A stretch of DNA of 30,011 bases from Caulochytrium protostelioides (Eukaryota; Chytridiomycota; Caulochytriomycetes; Caulochytriales; Caulochytriaceae). The notes below the pieces were generated by a model that worked only from the letters and a program-made list of their open reading frames with translations, made no database searches and was not told the DNA's origin. The stretch's first letter is position 1; every line of letters begins with the position of its first letter. Below, one piece after another: positions 6,718 through 13,965 of the stretch. The stretch covers positions 1 through 30,011 of the forward strand of contig ML014321.1 of the NCBI GenBank assembly GCA_003615045.1. The letters are read 5' to 3'. The position numbers were made by a program, and so were the translations under genes.

Positions 6718-8691
6718 ATGGAGGAGACCATCGGCAAGCGCGTGTCGCTGATCCGCACCAATGAGGCGCGCTACGAAGGAACCATCTCGGCCGTCGACCC
6801 CGAGCAGAACCAGATCGTGCTCCGCAATGTCGTCTGCTTCGGCACCGAACACCGCGTGCCCCGCGACAACCCCGGCTGCCTGTCGCCCATCGCCATGCAG
6901 CCGGTGCTGTCATTTCAGCCCGACGACATCAAGGACCTGCAGTATGTCGAAGAGCGCGCTGCGCCTGGTCTGAACGGCGGCGGCGCCCTGCATGCCCCGC
7001 CTCCGTCTGCCGCCGCCGCCGCCGCCGCAGCGCCCTCCCAGCACCCGCACCCGCACGCGGCGTCGGCCAACGCCGCCGCCAACAGCGGCAACAGCGGCGG
7101 CCCGCACCAGCCGCCGCCGAACACCATTGGCCGCGGCCACGCCGGCCACGCCGGCCACGCCGGCCACGCCGGTCACGCCGGCCACGCCGGCCACATGGGC
7201 CACCATGGGCAGCCGCCGCCGTCGGCCGCGCCGCCGCCGCCGCCCGCGCCGTATGGCTACGGACCGGGCCCGGGCTCGATGTACCCGCCGAACGCCGCGT
7301 ACGGCTACCCGCCGGCGCCGATGGCCCCCGGCCCGGGCTTCATGCCGCCGGGCGTCTCGCCCGAGATGTGGCAGCAGTTCCTCGAGTACCAGAAGCTGCA
7401 GCAGGCCCTTGCCCAGGGGCAGAACCCCAACGCGTCGCACGGCCAGCCGGCCCACAGCCAGTTGGCCCACGGCCAGCCCGCCCACGGCCAGCCGGCCCAT
7501 GCCCCGCCCACCCACGGTCCGTCGGCCCACGCGTCCGCGACAGCGTCGCCGACCCGCGGCGGCGGCGGCGCCGGCGCCGGCGCGCGGCCCTCCTCCCCTG
7601 GCAAGAAGGACGCCGCGCGCCAATCGCCGCGCGCCGCGGCCGCCACCGCACCGCCCGGCCGTGACGGCGACGGCGACGGTGAGGCCGACGAGCTCGGCGC
7701 CCGCATGACCCACCTCCACCTCGGCGACGGCGCCCGCGGCGGCGACAGCGCCCGCGGCGGCCCGGGCGGCGGCGGCCCCCACCGCAGCGACCGCGACCGC
7801 GACCGCGACGGCCCGTCCCACCCCGCGACGGCGTACGGGCGCCACGACGGCGGCAGCGACGGCGGCGCCCGCGGCGCCCGCGGCGGCTACCGCCAGGGCG
7901 GCCACGCATCGTCCCGCGGCAGCTACGGCACCAGCCACCACGCGTACGCCGGCGGCGGCCACGGCGGCTTCCGCCACCCGCGCCCGCGCCCGCCGGCGCA
8001 GCCGTTTGTCGTCCCGGACAACGACTACGACTTCCAGTCGAATAACGCCAAGTTTGACAAACGTGAGCTCGCGGAGCAAGCCCGCCGCGCGCAGCGCCAG
8101 GCCCTCGGCCGCCGCGCCGCCGACGGCCACGACTCCGACTCCGACTCGACCTCCTCCCAGTCCAGCGGCGCCGCCGACGCCGCGCCGCCGCCGCCGCCCG
8201 TCTACGTCAAGTCCGGCTTCTTTGACAACATCTCCAGCGAGACCAAAGACCGCTGGGAGCAGCACGAGACGCGCAAGGAGCGCGGCGACGGCGCCGGCGG
8301 CAAGCGCGGCGACGGCCTCGACGGCGGCTACGACGGCCGCAGCGGGTCTGCCGCGGCGTCTGGCGGCGCCCGCGGCAGCGCCCGCGGCGGGCCCGGCGGC
8401 GCCCGCGGCACCGGCCGCCCCAGCGCGCGCCAGCTCAACATGGAGACGTTCGGGTCGCCGGGCATCACCTCGAGCCACCACGGCCGCGGCCGCGGCGGCT
8501 ACCGCGGCGGCCGCGGCTACCGCGGGAACCGCGGCGGCCACGGCGGCGGCCCCCACGGCGGCGCCACCAACGGCCATCCGGCGAGCCAGTACGGGCGCTA
8601 CCCGATGAACCCGGGCAGCGGCAGCGGCAGCGGCAGCGCGGGCCCCGGCACGCCCGGCGGCGCGCGCCAGCCCAACAATGAGCTTTTGTAG
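6718..8691 (+). CDS. SCD6: Scd6/LSM14/RAP55-family P-body protein
   Basis: A 657-residue RNA-granule protein. The family represses translation and promotes mRNA decapping in P-bodies by contacting eIF4G, Dhh1 and Dcp2. All family modules appear in order. An LSM14-type Lsm domain spans about 3-80 (IGKRVSLIRTNEARYEGTI, then FGTEHR). A DFDF-like motif lies near 430-452 (DYDFQSNNAKFDKREL). An FFD box lies near 495-512 (YVKSGFFDNISSE) and a TFG box near 571-583 (RQLNMETFGSPG). RGG/RGGR repeats follow. Low-complexity inserts between the Lsm and DFDF modules include tandem HAG tripeptides and GQPAH repeats. The ATG at 6718 has G at -3 and G at +4 and starts directly at the Lsm domain. The protein is longer than human LSM14A (463 residues) because of Gly, His, Pro and Ala expansion. 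Confidence 0.92.
   Translation: MEETIGKRVSLIRTNEARYEGTISAVDPEQNQIVLRNVVCFGTEHRVPRDNPGCLSPIAMQPVLSFQPDDIKDLQYVEERAAPGLNGGGALHAPPPSAAAAAAAAPSQHPHPHAASANAAANSGNSGGPHQPPPNTIGRGHAGHAGHAGHAGHAGHAGHMGHHGQPPPSAAPPPPPAPYGYGPGPGSMYPPNAAYGYPPAPMAPGPGFMPPGVSPEMWQQFLEYQKLQQALAQGQNPNASHGQPAHSQLAHGQPAHGQPAHAPPTHGPSAHASATASPTRGGGGAGAGARPSSPGKKDAARQSPRAAAATAPPGRDGDGDGEADELGARMTHLHLGDGARGGDSARGGPGGGGPHRSDRDRDRDGPSHPATAYGRHDGGSDGGARGARGGYRQGGHASSRGSYGTSHHAYAGGGHGGFRHPRPRPPAQPFVVPDNDYDFQSNNAKFDKRELAEQARRAQRQALGRRAADGHDSDSDSTSSQSSGAADAAPPPPPVYVKSGFFDNISSETKDRWEQHETRKERGDGAGGKRGDGLDGGYDGRSGSAAASGGARGSARGGPGGARGTGRPSARQLNMETFGSPGITSSHHGRGRGGYRGGRGYRGNRGGHGGGPHGGATNGHPASQYGRYPMNPGSGSGSGSAGPGTPGGARQPNNELL
7138..7194 (+). 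repeat. 9-bp coding repeat (Gly-His-Ala) in SCD6
   Basis: About six tandem copies of a CACGCCGGC-type unit encode a run of HAG tripeptides. One copy carries a synonymous change (GGT). The repeat sits in the disordered linker between the Lsm domain and the DFDF motif. Confidence 0.85.
7438..7530 (+). repeat. Imperfect 15-bp coding repeat (GQPAH) in SCD6
   Basis: Units of about 15 bp encode variants of the pentapeptide GQPAH (GQPAH, SQLAH, GQPAH, GQPAH, APPTH, GPSAH). The copies are diverged, which suggests an older expansion in the same disordered linker as the HAG array. Confidence 0.8.
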
Positions 8692-9070
8692 TCGGCGCGT
8701 GGCCTTCGATCGGTTGCGGCTCTACCGTCGCGCGCCCGTCGGAGCGTCGTCACCGCCGGCAGCCACCCGGATGGCTCGCTCTCGCTTCCTTTCCGCTCCT
8801 TTCTCCCTCCCTTCGCTTCCCTTTTCCGTTTCCTTTTTTTTTCTGCTCTAAACCCACACAATACGTTCCTTTGTTGGCGTCCTCTGCCATCTTCGGTGGG
8901 CGAGATTGGAAACGTGGCTGCGGCTGCAGGCGCCGTCCTATTCGCGGATGCCAGTTCGAGAACTCGCCCTTAGCGGCCTTTCGCTCACGTGGGAGCCGGC
9001 TGATGACTGCGATGCAGGATGACATCACGGTCCAGATGCGCTGCACAACGAGGTCATTGCGCCCGCGCAA
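8692..9070. terminator. Convergent 3' intergenic region (SCD6 / FPGS)
   Basis: A 379-bp gap between the plus-strand SCD6 stop and the minus-strand FPGS stop. A pyrimidine-rich stretch near 8775-8850 includes a run of nine T. It lacks the TATATA element seen in two of the other convergent gaps and has no AATAAA. No gene is seen in it. Confidence 0.4.
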
Positions 9071-10942
9071 CTATCGGTCCGGGGGGGCCTGCGGGTTCTC
9101 CTCGAGGTAGGTGAGCGTCGCGCCGACCAGGTACAGCGAGCCCGTGACCAGGATCTCCATCGGCGGCGCGCCGGGGCGGCGGTCGGCGCCCTGCATGAGG
9201 CGCGCAAGCGCGGCCTCGACGCTGCCGGCGACGGCGACGGCGGCGTCCATCGCGGCCGCCGCCGGCGCGGGTAGCCGGCGCCACGCGGCGGCCATCTCGT
9301 GCTGCGCCGGGAGCGCGGCATCACGAGCGCCCACGTTGGCGTTCTGGTAGTCGACCTTTGTCGACGCGGCGGCCTGCGTCGGCGACGCCGGCGGCTCGTA
9401 GACGTCGCTGGTGACAAACACGACGTCGTCGAAGGTGGCGGCGGCGCGGCCGTCGCTGGGGTCGCCGTTGGCATCGGCATCGGCGGCGCTGAAGGTCAGG
9501 GCGCGCAGGGCCGGCAGCAGCGTGCCGGCCTGCCGGCCATGGGTGCAGGTGAACACGAGCGCGCGGCGCGGCGGCAGCGACGAGGACGGCGACGGCGACG
9601 GCGCCGCGGCGCGCTGCGTGCCGGCGAACCACGCGGCGCAGGCCGCGAGACTTTCGGGCGTGTGCGCGCCGTCGATGCGGAACACGCAGGCGGGCCAGCC
9701 GGGCAGCCGCAGCGTCTGGGCGCGGCCGGCCCACTGGACGGCGCCGAGGGCGGCGCGCAGCGCGGCCGGGACGTGGGCCTCGGCCCATGCGGCGGGCGAG
9801 CGCGACGGGTCACGCTCGAGCCACGGCGTCGGCGGCGTCGACGGCGTCGATGGCGACGGCGCGTCGGCGGCGGCGGCGGGCAGCACGTGGAGGGCGGGAC
9901 CTGCGCGCTCAAGCCAGCGCTGGACGAGGGTGAGCGCGACGGCGGCGTTGGCATGCTGGTGGGCGCCGGCGAGGCCGATGGGCACGGCGCGGCCGAGGCG
10001 GGCGATGGCGGCGTCGCCGAGGACGGCGAGCTGGTCGGCGCAGCCGTGGCGCTGGGCTTCGGCGCGGAGGACGGCGTCGGCGCGGCCCGCGTGCTGCATC
10101 GTCGTGACGCAGGGCACGCCGGGCTTCATGATGCCGGCTTTGTGCTGCGCGATGGACTCGATCGTGTTGCCGAGCACGGCGGTGTGGTCGATGCCGAGCG
10201 AGGTGATGCCGGTGACGACGGGCTGCGGGACGACATTGGTGGCGTCGTAGGTGCCGCCGACGCCGCACTCGATGATGGCGACGTCGACGCCGTGCGCCAC
10301 AAAGGCCTCGAAGGCCATCACGGTCAGGTAGCGGAAGTAGTTGGGCTTGGCGGGCACGGGCATCTGCGCGGCGGGCGTGCCGGCGAGCGCCGGATCGGCG
10401 CTGGGGTTGGGCATCGTGGCATGCCGGGTCTGCTCGAGCTTGTGCCAGACGGACCAGAAGGTCTGGGCGAACACGGACGGCGGGAGCGGCGCGCCGTCGA
10501 TGCGAATGCGCTCGGCGACGGTGAGCAGATGCGGCGAGGTAAAGAGGCCCGTGCGCAGGGGGCGGCGGCGGCCGTCGGCGGTCGGGACGGAGCATGCGCG
10601 CAGCATGCGCTCGACCATCGCCGCCGTGCTGCCCTTGCCCTTCGTGCCGGCGATGTGGATGATGCGCAGCCGCGCGAGGTCCGCGTCCGTCACGCCGATG
10701 CGCGACAGAAACGACTGCATCTCGGGGATGCTCTGGCAGTTGAGCAGATTGCCCTTCTTGCGGACCTGCTCGAGAATGGCCGCGGTCGTCTGCAGCGAGT
10801 TCAGCGCCAGCACGGCCTGCTCGTAGGCGTCATGCGCGTCCTGCGGCTGTGGGGGCGCCGACGGCGGCGATGCCGACGCGGCGGCGGCGGCGGCGGCGGC
10901 GGCGACCGTGGCGCCTGGGGTGCCTGTGGCCGTGGAAGCCAT
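9071..10942 (-). CDS. FPGS: Folylpolyglutamate synthase
   Basis: A 623-residue Mur-ligase-family enzyme that adds glutamates to folates using ATP, retaining them in the cell and improving them as cofactors. Visible motifs are the leader helix YEQAVLALNSLQTTA near 40-54, the P-loop HIAGTKGKGST at 96-106, SPHLLTVAERIRI at 136-148, ECGVGGTYDATN at 225-236, and SLGIDHTAVLGNT at 248-260 followed by AQHKAGIMKPGVP. The C-terminal domain includes FRIDGAHTPESL and the terminal VTGSLYLVGATL. The chosen ATG at 10942 has A at -3 and G at +4. In-frame ATGs at 10972, 11170 and 11179 have weak contexts and would add a basic, alanine-rich leader that could direct a mitochondrial form. The protein is longer than yeast MET7 because of Ala/Pro/Ser inserts. 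Confidence 0.93.
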   Translation of the reverse strand: MASTATGTPGATVAAAAAAAAASASPPSAPPQPQDAHDAYEQAVLALNSLQTTAAILEQVRKKGNLLNCQSIPEMQSFLSRIGVTDADLARLRIIHIAGTKGKGSTAAMVERMLRACSVPTADGRRRPLRTGLFTSPHLLTVAERIRIDGAPLPPSVFAQTFWSVWHKLEQTRHATMPNPSADPALAGTPAAQMPVPAKPNYFRYLTVMAFEAFVAHGVDVAIIECGVGGTYDATNVVPQPVVTGITSLGIDHTAVLGNTIESIAQHKAGIMKPGVPCVTTMQHAGRADAVLRAEAQRHGCADQLAVLGDAAIARLGRAVPIGLAGAHQHANAAVALTLVQRWLERAGPALHVLPAAAADAPSPSTPSTPPTPWLERDPSRSPAAWAEAHVPAALRAALGAVQWAGRAQTLRLPGWPACVFRIDGAHTPESLAACAAWFAGTQRAAAPSPSPSSSLPPRRALVFTCTHGRQAGTLLPALRALTFSAADADANGDPSDGRAAATFDDVVFVTSDVYEPPASPTQAAASTKVDYQNANVGARDAALPAQHEMAAAWRRLPAPAAAAMDAAVAVAGSVEAALARLMQGADRRPGAPPMEILVTGSLYLVGATLTYLEENPQAPPDR

Positions 10943-11814
10943 TCTCCTGAACGGCGGCACGAGCGACGGCATGAACGTTCCGCGGGACCCGCGCGAGGCC
11001 ACGCGGCGGGGGTAGCAGCAGCGAGGGCGCGCGAGGGCGAGGGCGAGGGCGACGGCGAGGCCACGTCGGCCACCCACGGCGTCGTCAGCGACGCGGCTCG
11101 CGGCCGGCGAGTGCAGCGTCGCGCGTGCAGCAGCGGCGGCGGCAGTCGATCGTGCAGGCGCCCACCCCATCAATCGCATGGGGATCGCGGCGACGAGGGC
11201 GGACGGACGATGCGATGCGATGCGATGGATGCCGATGCGGAGCAGTGCAGCGCGCGCGCGCGGGAGGAATCCGTTCGAGATCGTCTCGGACCGCTCAGCG
11301 GCAGGCGGGCGGCGCGGCCGCGGTCTTGACGGTGTCCTGACAGTGTCCTGACCGTGTCCTGGAGGCTGCGATGCCCGTGGGCTCTCGCGAAGCTCCGAGA
11401 CCCGTTCGGAACAAAACTCCGATCCGAGGGCCGACGGGGGAAGACCATCGATGGCGGCGATAGCGGCGAAAGCGGGGGCGACGGGCACGCGGTCTAGCCA
11501 TGCACCCGGGCTGGTCTCCCCCCTTCGCGCTACCGTGGCGTGCCGGCCGCTGCCATCGACCATCGGCCGTCGACATTCCCCTTCTCTGCCGCAGACCGCT
11601 TCTGAACTTTCCGCCGCAGGCCTCCATTCATACGGCGATCCCGGTCCGAGGAGCAACGATCAGACCCCGTCTCTCACAGGGGTGGGTGGTTCCCCAACTC
11701 GCTTCGACAACAAAGGAGCGCTTCTCGCTCCTCGTGGAGAAGTATACACAGCATGGAATAAGCAGCGCTACAGCGCTGGAGCGATGGCGCCCGTCGCTCG
11801 ACGGCTCGGGGCGG
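10943..11814. other. Intergenic region upstream of FPGS and downstream of BI-1
   Basis: This 870-bp stretch includes the possible FPGS leader up to 11179, a GATGC pentanucleotide repeat near 11209-11227, a CG dinucleotide run near 11250-11261, and a phased 11-bp triple repeat at 11327-11359. A small hairpin (AGGAGCG and CGCTCCT with a 5-bp loop) lies near 11716-11735, about 80 bp beyond the BI-1 stop. No separate gene is evident. Confidence 0.5.
11327..11359. repeat. Three tandem 11-bp units
   Basis: The units TGACGGTGTCC, TGACAGTGTCC and TGACCGTGTCC run end to end and differ only at the fifth base. The 11-bp period is close to one turn of DNA. The array lies 385-417 bp upstream of the FPGS start, in its likely promoter. 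Confidence 0.85.
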
Positions 11815-12693
11815 CTACATGCGGCGGCCGCCGCGACGGCGCTTGCCGTCGTCATCGTCATCGTCGCGGTTGGGCCGCTGCCGGCGCAGGGCGATCAGGA
11901 GCAAGCGCACAAAGAGCCCCATGGCGTCGGTGTAGAGCTTGGCGGTATCGCCCAGCGCGTCCGGGTGGGCCTCGACGACGGCCTTCGGATGGAACGCCGA
12001 CGAGGTCGCGGCGCCGGCGCGGCGGGCCGCGACCATCGCGTAGTGGTGCTCGGTGCGCTGGACCATGGCCTGGGTATCGACGACAATGAAGCCGGCGAAC
12101 ACCATCACGCCGAGCCAGAGCTCGACGGTATGCACGGCCGAGTCGGCGCCGGCAAACAGCGCGCCGAACTGCAGGAGCCCGAGCACCGAGACGGCGGCGC
12201 CGAGGAGACCGCCGAGCGCCGTCAGGCGGCGGTTGGGCGCATACAGCACACTCAACGAGAGCGAGGCAAAGATGCAGAGGACCGAGAGCGCGGCGGTCGT
12301 GACGAGGTATGCGCCGTGGCCGCGGCTGGCGGCATCGAGCGCGGCGGCGATGGGGTGCAGCAGCGCGCCCTGCAACGCGGCCGAGCCGAGCAGCAGCGAG
12401 CGCCGCGTGCCGGCACGCTCGGCGATGGGCGGCACCGACGCGAACCACAGGTGCAGGCCGAGGATGCCGAGCACGAGCACCAGCGGGGAGAGGGCGCCGT
12501 TGAGCGGCCACGGCAGCAGCCCGTACAGCGACGCGACGAGGGCGGCGCCCGTGACGGCGATGTTGAGGCCGAACTGGCCGTACACGCGCAGGATGTGCGA
12601 GCGTGCGGCGGGCGTCAGCGGCAGCCCGAGATCGGCCCAGGTCGACGGCGCCTGCATGATCCACTCCTGGATCAGCTCGAGGAGGGCGTCCAT
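11815..12693 (-). CDS. TMBIM6: Bax inhibitor-1 (TMBIM6-type) ER membrane protein
   Basis: A 292-residue polytopic membrane protein of the Bax inhibitor-1 family, which forms a calcium leak in the ER and limits stress-induced cell death. Hydrophobic segments lie at about 41-60, 68-86, 100-120, 128-150, 156-180 and 190-207, with a seventh weaker one at 252-269. Family signatures are VYGQFGLNIAVTGAAL at 37-52 and ELWLGVMVFAGFIVVDTQAM at 191-210, where D206 is the usual conserved acidic residue. HPDALGDTAKLYTDAMGLFV follows at 243-262 and carries the second acidic pair position. The tail is charged (six Asp, then KRRRGGRR), like the charged tails of BI-1 proteins. The loop between DTQ and the last hydrophobic segment is longer than in human BI-1 (237 residues in total). 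The start at 12693 has A at -3 and G at +4. Confidence 0.88.
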   Translation of the reverse strand: MDALLELIQEWIMQAPSTWADLGLPLTPAARSHILRVYGQFGLNIAVTGAALVASLYGLLPWPLNGALSPLVLVLGILGLHLWFASVPPIAERAGTRRSLLLGSAALQGALLHPIAAALDAASRGHGAYLVTTAALSVLCIFASLSLSVLYAPNRRLTALGGLLGAAVSVLGLLQFGALFAGADSAVHTVELWLGVMVFAGFIVVDTQAMVQRTEHHYAMVAARRAGAATSSAFHPKAVVEAHPDALGDTAKLYTDAMGLFVRLLLIALRRQRPNRDDDDDDGKRRRGGRRM

Positions 12694-12709
12694 TCTGAAA
12701 GACTGCGCA

Positions 12710-12719
12710 ATCACGTGAT
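12710..12719. promoter_or_regulatory. Palindromic E-box (ATCACGTGAT)
   Basis: A 10-bp perfect palindrome with a CACGTG core, 17-26 bp upstream of the BI-1 ATG. CACGTG is the site of basic helix-loop-helix factors such as fungal Cbf1. At this distance it would lie in the 5' UTR or a very short promoter. Single motifs of this kind are common in GC-rich DNA. Confidence 0.3.
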
Positions 12720-12752
12720 CACCGAACGTCGCACCGATGCGGGATGCAGGCT

Positions 12753-12787
12753 GCGGGAGGCGGGAGGCGGGAGGCGGGAGGCGGGAG
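12753..12787 (+). repeat. Five perfect 7-bp units (GCGGGAG) with G-quadruplex motif
   Basis: Five exact GCGGGAG copies, with a diverged sixth, give at least four GGG runs separated by four-base AGGC loops. This satisfies the usual G3N1-7 quadruplex pattern on the plus strand, the template strand for BI-1. The array is 60-95 bp upstream of the BI-1 ATG. Confidence 0.85.
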
Positions 12788-13363
12788 GCGGAGGAACAAT
12801 GCAACTGCGGGAGCAGGCAACACCCATGCGCGAGGCGGTCTCCAAGAACCCTGACGGTTCACGCGGCGTGCCATGCCCCCATCCTGCCCTGGCACGTCGT
12901 TCGGAAAGGCCCTCGACGGTCCACAGCGCTCGAATGCTGCGCGAGCAGCGAGATCATGGCGGCCCTGCCGCCGAGTGCATGGCACGCAGGGTCGCGGCAC
13001 GCGACGCCGGCGAGACGCTGTCGCGGCGACCTCGTGGTGGGCATCCATACCCGTGCTCCTGGTGAGACGGCGGCCGCGCCGTTCGCCTCGCTCCATGCTG
13101 CCGCGGGCTCTCTCGGGTTCCAGCAGCGGCAGCCGCCGCGGTGGCGGTGGTGGTGGCGCACCGCCGCGAGTTGATGCGGTCGATGCCGCCGCGGCCGCCT
13201 TCGAATCCGGCCGTCGCGGAAGGAGTCGCACCCCCGGGGACCTTCAACGTGGCGGCATCGCCCATCACCCGGCGTGCGCGGCGGCGGCGGCGGCGGCGGC
13301 GGCGAGCACGCGCCGCGCCGACGCCCCGAAAGCGCTCGTCCGGCCGATGCCGCGGGCAGCTTC

Positions 13364-13424
13364 CAGCAGCAGCAGCAGCAGCAGCTTCCAGCAACAGCAG
13401 CACGAGCAGCAGCAGCAGCAGCAG
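13364..13424. repeat. Interrupted CAG tracts
   Basis: Two runs of about seven CAG units (13364-13384 and near 13404-13424) are separated by a CTTCCAGCAACAG segment. The first run is preceded by the same CTTCCAGCA element, which suggests a local duplication. Frames through it read poly-Gln, poly-Ser or poly-Ala, or poly-Cys/Leu on the other strand, so it misleads ORF callers. Confidence 0.85.
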
Positions 13425-13550
13425 CCGCGAGGGACGGGCACGTGGCACGCTTCGACCAAGGGCCGGTGGCGGGCGCCCCCCGTGCGTCGGGCGAGCACGC
13501 CGGGCCGACGCCGCCCAGAAGCGGCTTCATCAGAGCGGCGACGTGGCCCA

Positions 13551-13576
13551 TGACGAGCCATGGTGACGAGCCATGG
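13551..13576. repeat. Tandem 13-bp duplication
   Basis: TGACGAGCCATGG occurs at 13551-13563 and again directly at 13564-13576. This looks like a short replication-slippage duplication upstream of FAP1. Confidence 0.85.
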
Positions 13577-13965
13577 CGCGGTCAATCGCTGCCGCCGAGC
13601 AACGGGAGTGCGCGCCTTGATTGATCCGTGCACCGCGGGCCCACGACGGCACACGCTGCTTGATTGCACGCGACGGCGCTAGAAAAACCACAGCGCGGGT
13701 CGACCCCGCGTCCGTCTCAAACTCCGCTTGCCAGGCCGCATCGTGGCATCGCGTTCCTGCATCGCTGTCCTCTTTTGTCGGCTTGACGCCGATCCCTCGC
13801 ACGAGCCGACTTTGGAGAGATTCCGACGGACCGTCGTGGTCGTCTGCCCATCGTCTCGACCTTCTGTAGACCGCCCTGGCGCTCGATCGACGCGAGTACA
13901 CCGTCGCCGCCGCCGTCGCCATTACACCGGGACGTCTCCACGCGCCGCCGGCTCCCGTCCCGAGG

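Larger units (their letters stand above)
12694..13965. other. Divergent intergenic region between BI-1 and FAP1
   Basis: This 1.27-kb region should hold the promoters of BI-1 (minus) and FAP1 (plus). It contains a palindromic E-box at 12710-12719, a GCGGGAG array with G-quadruplex potential at 12753-12787, CAG tracts at 13364-13424 and a duplicated 13-mer at 13551-13576. Frames of 130-230 codons occur on both strands, but they are repeat-driven or begin at non-ATG codons, so no gene is called. A small unrecognised gene remains possible. Confidence 0.5.

Noticed and set aside
6910-8577. 555-codon minus-strand frame across SCD6
   Set aside because: Almost entirely Ala/Val/Gly/Arg. Antisense of a gene with all the LSM14-family modules.
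9299-11329. 676-codon plus-strand frame across FPGS
   Set aside because: Antisense shadow of FPGS with a Gly/Arg/Ala composition and no motifs.
13141-13566. 141-codon plus-strand frame upstream of FAP1
   Set aside because: It starts at a GTG, passes through CAG tracts read as Ala and Ser, and shows no family features.
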